From positions 1 through 25,491 of IMG/VR virus record IMGVR_UViG_3300037261_000237: DNA of 25,491 nt; one strand, given 5' to 3'. The notes under the pieces were generated by a model. That model did not search any database. It saw only the letters and a program-made list of their open reading frames with translations, and was not told the origin of the DNA. Shown here piece by piece: positions 1 to 6,761 of the stretch (positions within the stretch are counted from its first letter, which is position 1; the number at the start of each line of letters is the position of its first letter). Source of the stretch: a virus. The position numbers and the translations under genes are program-made.

Positions 1-948
1 TCATCCCAGCGATGCTACTTCCGCCGCAATGGGAGTCGATGGCATTTCGTTCCACTCACGGCCGTCGAGCAGGCGGCCGGCGCGATGCTTGCCGACGCGA
101 AGAAAGTCGGCGTCGGTGCACTGGTTTCGCCCCTGGGCATCGTCCTGGCCGGACGGCAGCCACTCGCCCCACTGTTTGAAGAAGAATGGGACGCCGGCGG
201 CGGTGCATTGATCGCGCAATGATCGCGCCCAGGCGGGGTCCATTGGGCGCGCATGAGGGCCGCTCTCCCCACCAGCGATGACCCAATGAATCCCACCTTC
301 AAAATCGTAACCAGGCCCGAGACGTGGATTGAAATTGGACAGACAGATGTCGCCCAGCAACGGCTCGCAGCTGAGGAATCGGACGGCGGCCGGCGTCTGC
401 AAGAGGAGTGGGATGCGCTCGGCGGCCCGAGTTTGATCCTCGACCGATGTGCCGAGCCAGACGTTGGGCGGGGCCTGAAAAAGCATGTGCCATCGACATG
501 CTAGTTCAGAGTCGCGGGAAATTTTGTGAAGGCGGTGGCGAAACAATTCCGGCCGCTTCGTGAGGAGTTGCCAGTCGAGGTTCGGAGTCGCGTGGATGAG
601 CGCAAGCAGATCGGCCAGCCATTCGATGGGGACCTCGTCATCGAGCCAGTCGGCGAGCGACGCGCAGAAGACGCGCGGGCGCGGCATCCGCCCAGCGCGG
701 GAGGGGCCGAGCTCCATTTCGTTTTGCCGCTCGTTTTCGACGATGGCGTTCCAGCGCAAGGGCAGCTTCCAATTCGCCGCGCTCGTTCGCCTGCGAGGCT
801 TGCCTTTGCCCCAGCCGTCCGGGGTCCAGCCGCGGCGCTTGTCTTCGGTCTCGGCGTAGCAATGCGCGCAACCCGGCGAGACCTTGGTGCAACCGATCCA
901 CGGATTGAAGGTGTGATCGGTCCACTCGATTTTTGAATTCGCGCTCAT
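1..948 (-). CDS. DUF5131 / Gp37-Gp68 family radical-SAM-like phage protein
   Basis: The 315-residue protein matches the phage Gp37/Gp68 (DUF5131) family: an N-terminal IEWTDHTFNPWIGC stretch followed by the Cys cluster C20-x6-C27-x2-C30, then TKRPE, WLGTSVE, FLSCEPLL, WVIAGGESG and FFFKQWG blocks. The family is thought to be related to three-cysteine radical SAM enzymes such as spore photoproduct lyase, but its substrate is unknown. The gene is complete; the stop is the first three bases of the window. It starts with ATG 21 bp after the preceding gene and is the last early-operon gene visible. It is known mainly from phages and mobile elements, so a DNA-repair or DNA-modification role is an inference. 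Confidence 0.9.
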   Translation of the reverse strand: MSANSKIEWTDHTFNPWIGCTKVSPGCAHCYAETEDKRRGWTPDGWGKGKPRRRTSAANWKLPLRWNAIVENERQNEMELGPSRAGRMPRPRVFCASLADWLDDEVPIEWLADLLALIHATPNLDWQLLTKRPELFRHRLHKISRDSELACRWHMLFQAPPNVWLGTSVEDQTRAAERIPLLLQTPAAVRFLSCEPLLGDICLSNFNPRLGPGYDFEGGIHWVIAGGESGPHARPMDPAWARSLRDQCTAAGVPFFFKQWGEWLPSGQDDAQGRNQCTDADFLRVGKHRAGRLLDGREWNEMPSTPIAAEVASLG

Positions 949-969
949 ATATAATAGAGAGGGCTCAGG

Positions 970-1332
970 TCATGCCGGTGAGTTTTCGACCAGCTCCAGC
1001 TTGTGCATGCGGCGCCAGACGGGTTTCAGTTGCGCTTCCATCCGGCGGGTCTGGGAGCGAACGGCGGCGTCGCACCGGCGCAGTTCGGCGAGCGTGCAGT
1101 GATCGAGCAGTTTGTAACCGGGGCTGCCTGGGAAAGAGACGATCTTGCCCCTGGCCATTTCCTTGATCCGGCGCAGCCGGCGCTTCTGGGCCTCGGTCGT
1201 GGCGCCGAGGTTCTTGGTGGTGACCCAGTCGACCTTGCCGCGGAGCTGGTCGACGAACCAGGCGACATCGGCCGCTGACACGCGCGGCGCGCGGCGGGCG
1301 GTTGCCAAATCGAGATCGAGCTGGGCGGTCAT
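970..1332 (-). CDS. Small winged-helix-like phage protein
   Basis: A 120-residue protein whose central part (about residues 20-80: WFVDQLRGKVDWVTTKNLG, RRLRRIKEMARGKIVSFPGS, then PGYKLL) looks like the winged-helix module often seen in phage early regions, with a basic C-terminal helix. The ATG at 1332 overlaps the upstream stop in ATGA, matching the pattern of this operon; an upstream in-frame ATG at 1389 would overlap the previous gene by 61 bp and is less likely. DNA binding is inferred from the fold only. It could be a middle regulator comparable in role to Mu Mor, but no sequence similarity to Mor is visible. Confidence 0.75.
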   Translation of the reverse strand: MTAQLDLDLATARRAPRVSAADVAWFVDQLRGKVDWVTTKNLGATTEAQKRRLRRIKEMARGKIVSFPGSPGYKLLDHCTLAELRRCDAAVRSQTRRMEAQLKPVWRRMHKLELVENSPA

Positions 1333-1616
1333 AGCGTCAAATTCTCGCCCCAACCATGCGATCGAATGGCCGAAAGAAATCCTATGCACAAGCTCTCCCC
1401 GCCACCTGGCTCTCGCTTTTCATGACAGTAAAATGGCGTTCCATGAATTACAGAAATCGCCGCGCCTTCGACAGTTTGAAAACAGCGGTTTGGAACCGTG
1501 CCCAACCTGAAAGCGCACGACCCGCACATGCCGTGAACTGGCGGTGTCACTCGAGCGATCTTCGCGCCAAACGCAGCGCCCTTTTTGCTCGGAAGATTTC
1601 GACGCCCGCCGCTCAT
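1329..1616 (-). CDS. Cysteine-rich small phage protein, probably zinc-binding
   Basis: A 95-residue protein with C31-x2-C34 in the string CGSCAFRLGT, then C45, a C64-H65 pair (PFYCHE) and C77. The spacing suggests one structural zinc site. Similar CxxCxFRxGT...CH...C proteins occur in phage early regions, but I know no function. It overlaps both neighbours by four bases (ATGA), so it is translated in the coupled cascade. It belongs to the accessory block downstream of Gam, where phages commonly keep host-takeover or anti-defence genes; that role is inference from position only. Confidence 0.75.
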   Translation of the reverse strand: MSGGRRNLPSKKGAAFGAKIARVTPPVHGMCGSCAFRLGTVPNRCFQTVEGAAISVIHGTPFYCHEKREPGGGESLCIGFLSAIRSHGWGENLTL

Positions 1617-2329
1617 GCGGCCGCCCCCGCGAGATGGCGCTCATTCCAGCGGCGGTGAATGCCGCGCAGGCGATTTTTCTTTTGCCGCGGCGTGTAGTGG
1701 GCCCAGACACGCGCGATCGACTCGCTTCGCTTCTCACTGCTGACAGGCGTCAAAACGGGTCGCGGGCCGAGGCCTGCATAGAATTTTGTCCAGGCATTCC
1801 CGGACGGTCTTCCCGTCGCAGCTTCGACCCGACTCACGCAATAGAGATTCTTGATCGCGCAATTTCGCCGATCGCCGTCGCGGAACATGACCTGGTGACC
1901 GGGCGGAATCGGGCCGCGATGCTCAATCCAGACGAGGCGTTGCAGAAAGGTTTCCCGCCCGGCTTTGTGCGCCGATCGCCGCAGGTATCCATCTTTTTCC
2001 GGCGTGAACTTTTCGCCTTGGTAGATCACCGGCTCATGCCTGATGCTGTAGAGAGGATTCAGCAGGATGCGCGAATGCAGGATCTGCCAAAGCGATTGCC
2101 GTGATCGATTGAATTTGGCGGCTGTTTTGGCGAGCGAATTCGTGCTCCGATATTCCGCGATCATCGCGTTGACGATGTTTTCCGGCAGGCCGCCGCGGCC
2201 GTAGCACCCCTTGCGTTTCGAAGTGATCGCGATCACCTCGTCTGGCCGCAGCATCGTGTTCTTGGCAACCAGCGCGGCCACTTTCTCGGGAGTGAGACCG
2301 AGCCGATCAAGCACGTCTTCCTTGATCAA
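1613..2329 (-). CDS. HNH endonuclease with N-terminal HTH
   Basis: A 238-residue protein. Residues about 50-85 (NIVNAMIAEYRSTNSLAKTA, ending RQSLWQIL) look like a helix-turn-helix. The C-terminal half has the HNH_3 pattern LQRLVWIEHRGPIPPGH, DGDRRNCAIKNLYCVSR. In the usual family the run after GH reads vxhHxDG; here it is QVMFRDG, so the second His is replaced, as in several phage relatives I recall. The best start is TTG at 2329: it overlaps the upstream stop (TTGA) and has a strong GGAGGT six bases before it, while the open frame upstream shows no credible protein. It could be a free-standing homing nuclease or a packaging-linked nuclease; activity is not certain. Confidence 0.8.
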   Translation of the reverse strand: MIKEDVLDRLGLTPEKVAALVAKNTMLRPDEVIAITSKRKGCYGRGGLPENIVNAMIAEYRSTNSLAKTAAKFNRSRQSLWQILHSRILLNPLYSIRHEPVIYQGEKFTPEKDGYLRRSAHKAGRETFLQRLVWIEHRGPIPPGHQVMFRDGDRRNCAIKNLYCVSRVEAATGRPSGNAWTKFYAGLGPRPVLTPVSSEKRSESIARVWAHYTPRQKKNRLRGIHRRWNERHLAGAAA

Positions 2330-2898
2330 AACGGCACCTCCGAGGGCGATTGTCCATTTTTGCCCTCTCGATCGTGGCTGGGAAAATGGACATATCCCCG
2401 CCGGCCGCCCGGCCGGCCGCCGCGGCGGAGGAAGCGCTTCAGCTCGCCCATGAGGGTGATGAGCTGCTCGTACTCGAGGCTGGCCAACTCGGGGAGCGGA
2501 TCGGCCGGCGTGAGGCGCAAGCTGCGCCGGGCCATGCCGCGCATGTAGACTTCGTCCACGTCGTTTTCGATGCAGACCTCGCGAATGTTGTGCGCGATCC
2601 GGCGAGCGTCGCCGCCGTAGACGCGCAGGTTCCAATAGATGCCGGCGCCGGCCAGCATTTCGAAGTGCGCCATGGCGGCTTCGAAATCGCGTTTCGGATC
2701 GAGGCTGGAGGTCGTCGTCTCGCCGGTGGCGACCTCGAGCTCGGCTTCATACCAGGCGCGACGCGCGGCGGCCTTGTCGGCGTAATCCAGGACGCTGGAA
2801 TCAAGCTTGCAATGGCGCTGCCAGGCGGCGGCCACCAGCGGACGGTAAAGGCCCTGCTGTTTGCGGGTGAACCCGTCTTTTCTGGTCCAGTAGCTCAT
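2326..2898 (-). CDS. Conserved-looking early phage protein, function unknown
   Basis: A 190-residue protein beginning MSYWTRKDGFTRKQQ. It is helical and rich in charged and aromatic residues (LYRPLVAAAWQRHC, DFEAAMAHFEMLAGAGIYW, YMRGMARRSLRL) and ends in a basic Gly/Arg tail (RRGGRPGGRRG). Its position late in the early operon is where Mu carries gemA/gp16, and the final helix (LEYEQLITLMGELKRFLRR) loosely recalls that family, but I cannot claim homology. The start is fixed by the ATGA overlap with the previous gene. The basic tail suggests nucleic-acid binding, which is inference. Confidence 0.7.
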   Translation of the reverse strand: MSYWTRKDGFTRKQQGLYRPLVAAAWQRHCKLDSSVLDYADKAAARRAWYEAELEVATGETTTSSLDPKRDFEAAMAHFEMLAGAGIYWNLRVYGGDARRIAHNIREVCIENDVDEVYMRGMARRSLRLTPADPLPELASLEYEQLITLMGELKRFLRRGGRPGGRRGYVHFPSHDREGKNGQSPSEVPF

Positions 2899-3122
2899 GG
2901 CAGAAACCGGAAGTCGTAGCGGAACATTTCGAACCAGCCGTCCCACGTGCCGGGTGATCCGTAACCCTCCCAGCAGAACCAAGAGAGTGGTAAGCCAGGT
3001 CGGCTATATTGCTCGTCGTGCCGGCGCTGCAGCTCGGCGGCGATCTTGAGATTCTTCTTCGCCGACTCAGTGCGTCGGTGCTCGGCGTAAAGCTCAGCGG
3101 TGGAAGCGAGGTACAGGTTCAT
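2895..3122 (-). CDS. Small phage protein, function unknown
   Basis: A 75-residue protein: a charged N-terminal helix (residues 1-40, ending LQRRHDEQY) and an aromatic C-terminal half rich in Trp, Gly and Phe (SWFCWEGYGSPGTWDGWFEM). I do not recognise the family. It abuts the upstream stop directly (start at 3122, stop at 3123-3125) and overlaps the next gene by four bases, so it is part of the coupled operon. Confidence 0.65.
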   Translation of the reverse strand: MNLYLASTAELYAEHRRTESAKKNLKIAAELQRRHDEQYSRPGLPLSWFCWEGYGSPGTWDGWFEMFRYDFRFLP

Positions 3123-3365
3123 TTATTCCTTCCACCAGTCGGCGTCGCGCACGTCGTCCCGCTGTTCTTCCCAAAGCCGGCGGCTCAGCTCAGCGGCGTA
3201 TTTCGACCACCACTGGAGACGCCCTCGCATCCAGTCGACGTGTTCTTCCAGCGCTTTGATCTCCACTTTGCGCACCGGGTCGTTCCAGATGGCACGACCG
3301 ATCGAGATGCCGATCAAGATGCCGCTGCCGATCCAAAGGAGAATTCCGAAAACAAAGCCGCTCAC
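3123..3365 (-). CDS. Small membrane-anchored phage protein
   Basis: An 80-residue protein with one N-terminal membrane segment (about residues 2-24, FVFGILLWIGSGILIGISIG) followed by a Trp- and charge-rich, likely coiled-coil tail (KALEEHVDWMRGRLQWWSKY). The GTG at 3365 is preferred because it overlaps the upstream stop as GTGA, like the ATGA junctions around it; the longer frame from 3536 adds only Arg-rich residues that are a shadow of the previous gene. Inner-membrane location is likely. The role is unknown; superinfection exclusion is one possibility for such proteins, not shown here. Confidence 0.65.
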   Translation of the reverse strand: MSGFVFGILLWIGSGILIGISIGRAIWNDPVRKVEIKALEEHVDWMRGRLQWWSKYAAELSRRLWEEQRDDVRDADWWKE

Positions 3366-3646
3366 TTGTTCCTCCGGCAAAAGGCTTCGAAACGGGAGTT
3401 GCTCGCGATCGCGATCAGGCGTTTGCTCGGGCCGCGCTGGACGTCGACGCCTGGCGCGGAAGGATGGCGCAATTGCTCGCCTAACGACTTCACGGTGATC
3501 CCGATCCGCCCGCAGAATTGCCAGGTTGGCTCCCAATCGCGCGGCCGCTCGATGAAGTAGCCTTGCTCGCGCAGATATTCGATCAGGCGCGCGTTGATCG
3601 TTTCCTGGGTGGGCGCTTCCAGGGTGAAGGTGAAGGAAGAGATCAT
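3362..3646 (-). CDS. Small HTH-like phage protein
   Basis: A 94-residue protein. The stretch FCGRIGITVKSLGEQLRHPS (residues about 48-67) resembles the turn and second helix of an HTH, and the end, RLIAIASNSRFEAFCRRNK, resembles the last helix of small winged domains. The KSLGE codons carry a reverse-oriented copy of the dispersed GCCTAACGA motif (3480-3487). The start at 3646 overlaps the upstream stop (ATGA). DNA binding is a weak inference; the target is unknown. Confidence 0.65.
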   Translation of the reverse strand: MISSFTFTLEAPTQETINARLIEYLREQGYFIERPRDWEPTWQFCGRIGITVKSLGEQLRHPSAPGVDVQRGPSKRLIAIASNSRFEAFCRRNK

Positions 3647-4089
3647 CGGCCCATCTTCTTTTTGAACTCGGCGAGATGTTCCTTGATGTGGACCGGGTCG
3701 TTTTCGGCGGCCGGATCCCGCTCGGTGGCGAGCGTCACATCGCCGGCCGTGCGCGAGCTGGGTTCGACCGGCGGCCGCGGCCGTTTCGCTTTGCGGGTGA
3801 GCAGGACGAGATCGCGAAACGCTTCCGGGTCGCGCAGGATCTTGGCAAAGCGGAGCGACCATTTCGCTTTCCCATCCCGATTCTCCTCGCGCATCAGGTT
3901 GACGGCGCCGTGCACGTCGCGCGCGGTGATCTTGCCGCCCGCGGAATCGTCGAGCGATTGGAGAACGAAAAGGAAATCGTGCCAGGCGTTGAGGTCGCCC
4001 ATGCCGGGCCGGAAATAGTCGACCCGCAGCGCAGCGAGAAGCGCGCGATGGAGGGCGTCGATTTCGGGCGGGATGACGGGCGGATTCAT
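3643..4089 (-). CDS. Early phage protein, function unknown
   Basis: A 148-residue soluble protein, MNPPVIPPEIDALHRALLAALRV at the start and a Pro-rich linker (KRPRPPVEPSSRT) before a short helical tail ending EFKKKMGR. The middle (LNAWHDFLFVLQSLDDSAGG, then ARDVHGAVNLMREE) is helical. I do not recognise it. It shares four-base overlaps with both neighbours, so it is cotranslated with the accessory block downstream of Gam. Confidence 0.65.
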   Translation of the reverse strand: MNPPVIPPEIDALHRALLAALRVDYFRPGMGDLNAWHDFLFVLQSLDDSAGGKITARDVHGAVNLMREENRDGKAKWSLRFAKILRDPEAFRDLVLLTRKAKRPRPPVEPSSRTAGDVTLATERDPAAENDPVHIKEHLAEFKKKMGR

Positions 4090-4307
4090 GGCAGCCAGGC
4101 CGCGCGTTTTGAGCGCTCGTTAGGCAGCGGCAGGTTGCTTTCGACCGTTTCGGTCGGGCTGATCCGGGCGGTGTGAGTGGTCGAGGAAGGCACAAGGAAG
4201 AATGAAGGAGGAAGAAGAGGACGGCGGCCGCGCCGCGCCGCGCGCGCCTCGTTGCGCCGCAGGATTTCGCGAATGGCGAGCGGGTAATCGCAGATCGTTT
4301 TAATCAT
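4086..4307 (-). CDS. Small basic phage protein, function unknown
   Basis: A 73-residue protein, MIKTICDYPLAIREILRRNE at the N-terminus followed by an Arg-rich stretch (ARAARRGRRP) and a Ser/Thr/Pro-rich tail. The start is set by the ATGA overlap with the upstream zinc-binding gene; the longer frame is a shadow of that gene. Near the end LPNERS is encoded by the dispersed motif (4117-4125). The tail's low complexity makes this one of the weaker calls in the operon, but the two four-base overlaps support it. Confidence 0.55.
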   Translation of the reverse strand: MIKTICDYPLAIREILRRNEARAARRGRRPLLPPSFFLVPSSTTHTARISPTETVESNLPLPNERSKRAAWLP

Positions 4308-4525
4308 GAGCGATCGGCGTCGTAGTATTCGCGCGCGCTGTCTTGCGCGAAGCGGAGCTCCTCGATCGTGGCGTGGGATTGCTCGATTTCGTGCGCGGTG
4401 AAGCAGCGGTTGATTTCGTTGCGCAGGGCGCGCGGGAGCTGGCGCCAGTGCGAACGGCAGGCGAACCGGTTGGCCGGCAGCCATAGTTTGCAGTCGGGGT
4501 GGGCGCAAAGGTGGCGGCCGGTCAT
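4304..4525 (-). CDS. Small zinc-binding phage protein
   Basis: A 73-residue protein with a four-ligand zinc pattern at the N-terminus: C7-AHPD-C12, then C23-RS-H26-W, followed by LPRALRNEI and a helical acidic tail. Proteins of this shape (CxxxxCxxxLP...CxxHW..LP..LR..I) occur in many phage early regions with unknown function. It overlaps the J-domain gene and the following gene by four bases each. Confidence 0.75.
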   Translation of the reverse strand: MTGRHLCAHPDCKLWLPANRFACRSHWRQLPRALRNEINRCFTAHEIEQSHATIEELRFAQDSAREYYDADRS

Positions 4526-5091
4526 GACGATCTCCGGGTGGCCAGGGCGATGTCTTTCGCCTGCGACAGGGCATTGAAGGCTTCGCTCGATCCGCCCTGA
4601 TCTGGGTGCGCCTTTTTCGCCTTGCTGCGGTAGGCGTTGAGGATTTGGTCCTCGGTGGCATCGCTCGAAATTCCGAGCACGTCCCAGCAGCTCGGGCCGG
4701 TCTTTTCCGGGAGGGCGGTGAAGCCGGAAAACATCGCGGCGATCATGTGCTTCGCGCCCCAGCGCTCCATCCCGCGCATGGCTTCAATCGCTAGTGCGAT
4801 GGCCCGGACGTTGATTTCGATCCGTTTCCAGCGATCGCAGGGGATCGCGACCTGGCTGCCGTTATATTCGAAGTAAGCCACCACGCCGGATTCTTTCGGG
4901 CTCTCGTTGCCGAGAGTGTAGTTACTCGAGAGAACGACGTTTTTGCCGTCGAGCCGACGAACTTCATCTTTCAAGCCGTTCAGCGCGCTCGCCAGTGTGA
5001 CGTTCTTAAAATGGTTGCCGGCTTCGCGCTTGTTCAGCTCGGTTTTCGGCCAGCCTTTCGGCCACTGCAGCGGATGGGCGCGGGCGCTCAT
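4522..5091 (-). CDS. Phage protein with C-terminal J domain
   Basis: A 189-residue protein. Residues about 133-189 form a J domain: CWDVLGISSDATEDQILNAY, then AKKAHPD with the diagnostic HPD at 162-164, and a short final helix. J domains stimulate the ATPase of Hsp70 (DnaK). The N-terminal 130 residues (SALNGLKDEVRRLDGKNVVL, YFEYNGSQVAIPCDRW) are not a known DnaJ part and may bring a phage or host client. Phage J proteins are generally assumed to recruit the host chaperone for replication or assembly. The start is set by the ATGA overlap at 5088-5091. Confidence 0.85.
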   Translation of the reverse strand: MSARAHPLQWPKGWPKTELNKREAGNHFKNVTLASALNGLKDEVRRLDGKNVVLSSNYTLGNESPKESGVVAYFEYNGSQVAIPCDRWKRIEINVRAIALAIEAMRGMERWGAKHMIAAMFSGFTALPEKTGPSCWDVLGISSDATEDQILNAYRSKAKKAHPDQGGSSEAFNALSQAKDIALATRRSS

Positions 5092-5396
5092 AGGAAAAAC
5101 GGCACGTCAGTTTCACAGCCGGTGGTTTGGCTGACGCGGATCGGCATGTCGCCGCCGCCGTTCATGTGCTCCAAGAATTCGTTAGGCGATCCGCCTCGGA
5201 GTTTGGTCACTATCTCGGCGATTTGGGCCCGCTGCGCGTCGCTGCACTTCGCCCAATCGAGCATGTAGGCGCTGGTCTCGTCGCTTCCTTCCAGCCTCAC
5301 CTGGTTGGGGACAAGAATATTTTTTATGGGCACCAGCCCGCCTTCGAAGATCGGAAAGAAGGGCGAGTCTTCGCGGAGATAAGCGAAGTTGTTCAC
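5088..5396 (-). CDS. Early phage protein, function unknown
   Basis: A 102-residue protein starting MNNFAYLREDSPFFPIFEGG. The middle contains a helical segment (SDAQRAQIAEIVTKLRGGSP) and no Cys cluster or membrane segment. SPNEF is encoded by the dispersed motif at 5179-5187. I do not recognise the family. Both ends overlap neighbours by four bases. Confidence 0.65.
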   Translation of the reverse strand: MNNFAYLREDSPFFPIFEGGLVPIKNILVPNQVRLEGSDETSAYMLDWAKCSDAQRAQIAEIVTKLRGGSPNEFLEHMNGGGDMPIRVSQTTGCETDVPFFL

Positions 5397-5662
5397 GCGG
5401 CCTCCTTGCTTTCATTCGCCAGCGCGAGCTGCAGCGATCGCTCGACACACCGGGTGCAGATCGTGTGTTCGTCATCGACCCAGGCGCACCCGCCATCGCA
5501 GGCGTGATCGTCCGTGCAGCCGCAGAGATTACAGACTCCCGGACTACTAAGGGCTTTCACCAGGTCCGCGCGACACCCGAAGGTGCGGACGAGAGTCGTG
5601 TTATCATCCCGACGTTCGAGAAGGACGAATGGCTGATCGGTCGAAAAGAGAGTGGCTTTCAC
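5393..5662 (-). CDS. Small cysteine-rich zinc-ribbon-like phage protein
   Basis: An 89-residue protein. Its second half has the arrangement CNLCGCTDDHAC, GGCAWVDDEHTICTRC, a pattern common in small phage proteins that probably bind one or two zinc ions. The N-terminal half (FVLLERRDDNTTLVRTFG) looks like a short beta domain. It follows Gam with a four-base overlap (ATGA at 5659-5662) and opens the accessory cascade. The function is not known to me. Confidence 0.75.
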   Translation of the reverse strand: MKATLFSTDQPFVLLERRDDNTTLVRTFGCRADLVKALSSPGVCNLCGCTDDHACDGGCAWVDDEHTICTRCVERSLQLALANESKEAA

Positions 5663-6213
5663 GCGGCCTCCTTGACGTTTGCGGCCGGCGCCACCAGCCG
5701 CTGCGAATCGGCCGGGTCGCGCTTGGGATCGATGAAGAAGGTTTCTTTTTGCTCGATGCGGGTGCCGACGCTGACGAGCTGTTCGGGGGTGAGCCGCGCT
5801 TTCATCCCGTCTTTGTCGACCGACGTTTTGACGAGGAGGAATTGGCCGTCAAAGAGGAGCTTGAGCTGCGCGATCACTTGCGCCCAGGTCCATTTGCGGT
5901 TGAGCAAAACGAGCGTCGGGTTGCCGATGCGGAAGCCGAAAAAAGCGAAGCTCGTCTCGGCGCTTTTCAGTTTGGTCGGGAGCAGCTCGTCGCGGTGGTC
6001 GAGCGCGTATTTCTCGGCGCGCAGGACGTTGTTCTGGATCGCTTCGTCGAGATCCGAGATTTCGGGATCGAAAAGGTCGCGCACGGCGAGCAACTGCTCG
6101 TCGCGCTCCAGTTCGCGGCCTTCTTTGATGAGCTGCAAGGTGACGGTGTCATCGATCAGGCGATCGAACTCGAGGCGGGTCTTGATTTCGGCGGTGGCTT
6201 TGAGGCGTTTCAT
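5659..6213 (-). CDS. gam: Mu Gam-like host-nuclease inhibitor
   Basis: A 184-residue protein similar in length and pattern to Mu Gam (about 174 residues). Gam dimers bind free double-stranded DNA ends and protect phage DNA from host exonucleases such as RecBCD; the family is related to Ku. The recognisable parts are the long N-terminal helix with LIDDTVTLQLIKEGRELERD, the central PTKLKSAETSFAFFGFRIGN and the LNRKWTWAQVIAQLK block. It lies downstream of the transposition genes, as in Mu. Upstream is the inverted-repeat element at 6210-6431; downstream the accessory genes are coupled to it by ATGA. Confidence 0.85.
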   Translation of the reverse strand: MKRLKATAEIKTRLEFDRLIDDTVTLQLIKEGRELERDEQLLAVRDLFDPEISDLDEAIQNNVLRAEKYALDHRDELLPTKLKSAETSFAFFGFRIGNPTLVLLNRKWTWAQVIAQLKLLFDGQFLLVKTSVDKDGMKARLTPEQLVSVGTRIEQKETFFIDPKRDPADSQRLVAPAANVKEAA

Positions 6214-6431
6214 AGGATTTTTACCACGAAGGGCACGAAGGTTGGGGAGGCACTGGATCTTATGGCTCTCCAGATTTCACGGTGACGGCGATGGCGCGCG
6301 ATCGCTTCCAGGCGAGCTTTGAATTCAGGACGGGCGCGACGTTCCGCGCGGCGCTTCATGCGGTCTTCAAACGTGCCTTCCCACCATCCCGAAACCTTCG
6401 TGATCTTCGTGTCCTTCGTGGTGGTGTTCAT
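6210..6431 (-). repeat. Inverted CACGAAGG repeat element, possibly with a 73-aa ORF
   Basis: The left side (6224-6241) reads ACCACGAAGGGCACGAAG; the complement of the right side (about 6398-6424) reads ACCACGAAGGACACGAAG followed by another CACGAAGG unit, so they form an inverted repeat around some 155 bp. This ACCACGAAGGxCACGAAG string is familiar to me as an intergenic repeat in Verrucomicrobia and Planctomycetes, often mis-annotated as proteins starting TTKDTKDTK. The minus frame across it is open for 73 codons (MNTTTKDTKITK to FVPFVVKIL), and its ends are translations of the repeat. The middle (EDRMKRRAERRARPEFKARL) looks more like real protein, so a coding origin for part is not excluded. 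Confidence 0.6.
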
Positions 6432-6436
6432 GTTCG

Positions 6437-6748
6437 TTAGGCGCGGTGGAGGACGTAGCGGCCTTTGCTGCTCCGCCCTGGTGGAAATTCCTGCGCGAAT
6501 TGCGCGGCGGTCAGCGGTTCGGCGCTGAGGACGCGGAGGAAACCGGCTTTGATGCGGGCGTTGCCCTGCGCGACGCTTTGCTGCTGATGTTTGCAGCCGA
6601 AGACAACCCGCTCGGGCCGGCCGTGGCGCGGGTTGCAGCGCTCGAAGGTGACGCGATAGCCGTGGACCGGCGCCGGCGCCGCGGCTGGCTGGACAGATTG
6701 CAAAATCCTGCGCAGTTCAAAACTGGCTCCGTTGCTGATTGAGTTCAT
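6437..6748 (-). CDS. Small basic protein, function unknown
   Basis: A 103-residue protein, MNSISNGASFELRRILQ at the start, then a Pro/Ala linker (PAAAPAPVHG) and a compact basic domain (YRVTFERCNPRHGRPERVVF, RIKAGFLRVLSAEPLTAAQF). It ends RSSKGRYVLHRA, with its stop inside the dispersed motif (GCC TAA CGA, 6434-6442). It lies between the secreted protein and the repeat element before Gam, a position where Mu carries small early genes such as ner-proximal or kil-type genes; I see no homology to those. The start ATG at 6748 is the first Met of the coding-like stretch. Confidence 0.6.
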   Translation of the reverse strand: MNSISNGASFELRRILQSVQPAAAPAPVHGYRVTFERCNPRHGRPERVVFGCKHQQQSVAQGNARIKAGFLRVLSAEPLTAAQFAQEFPPGRSSKGRYVLHRA

Positions 6749-6761
6749 TGTCAGGGGTTTT

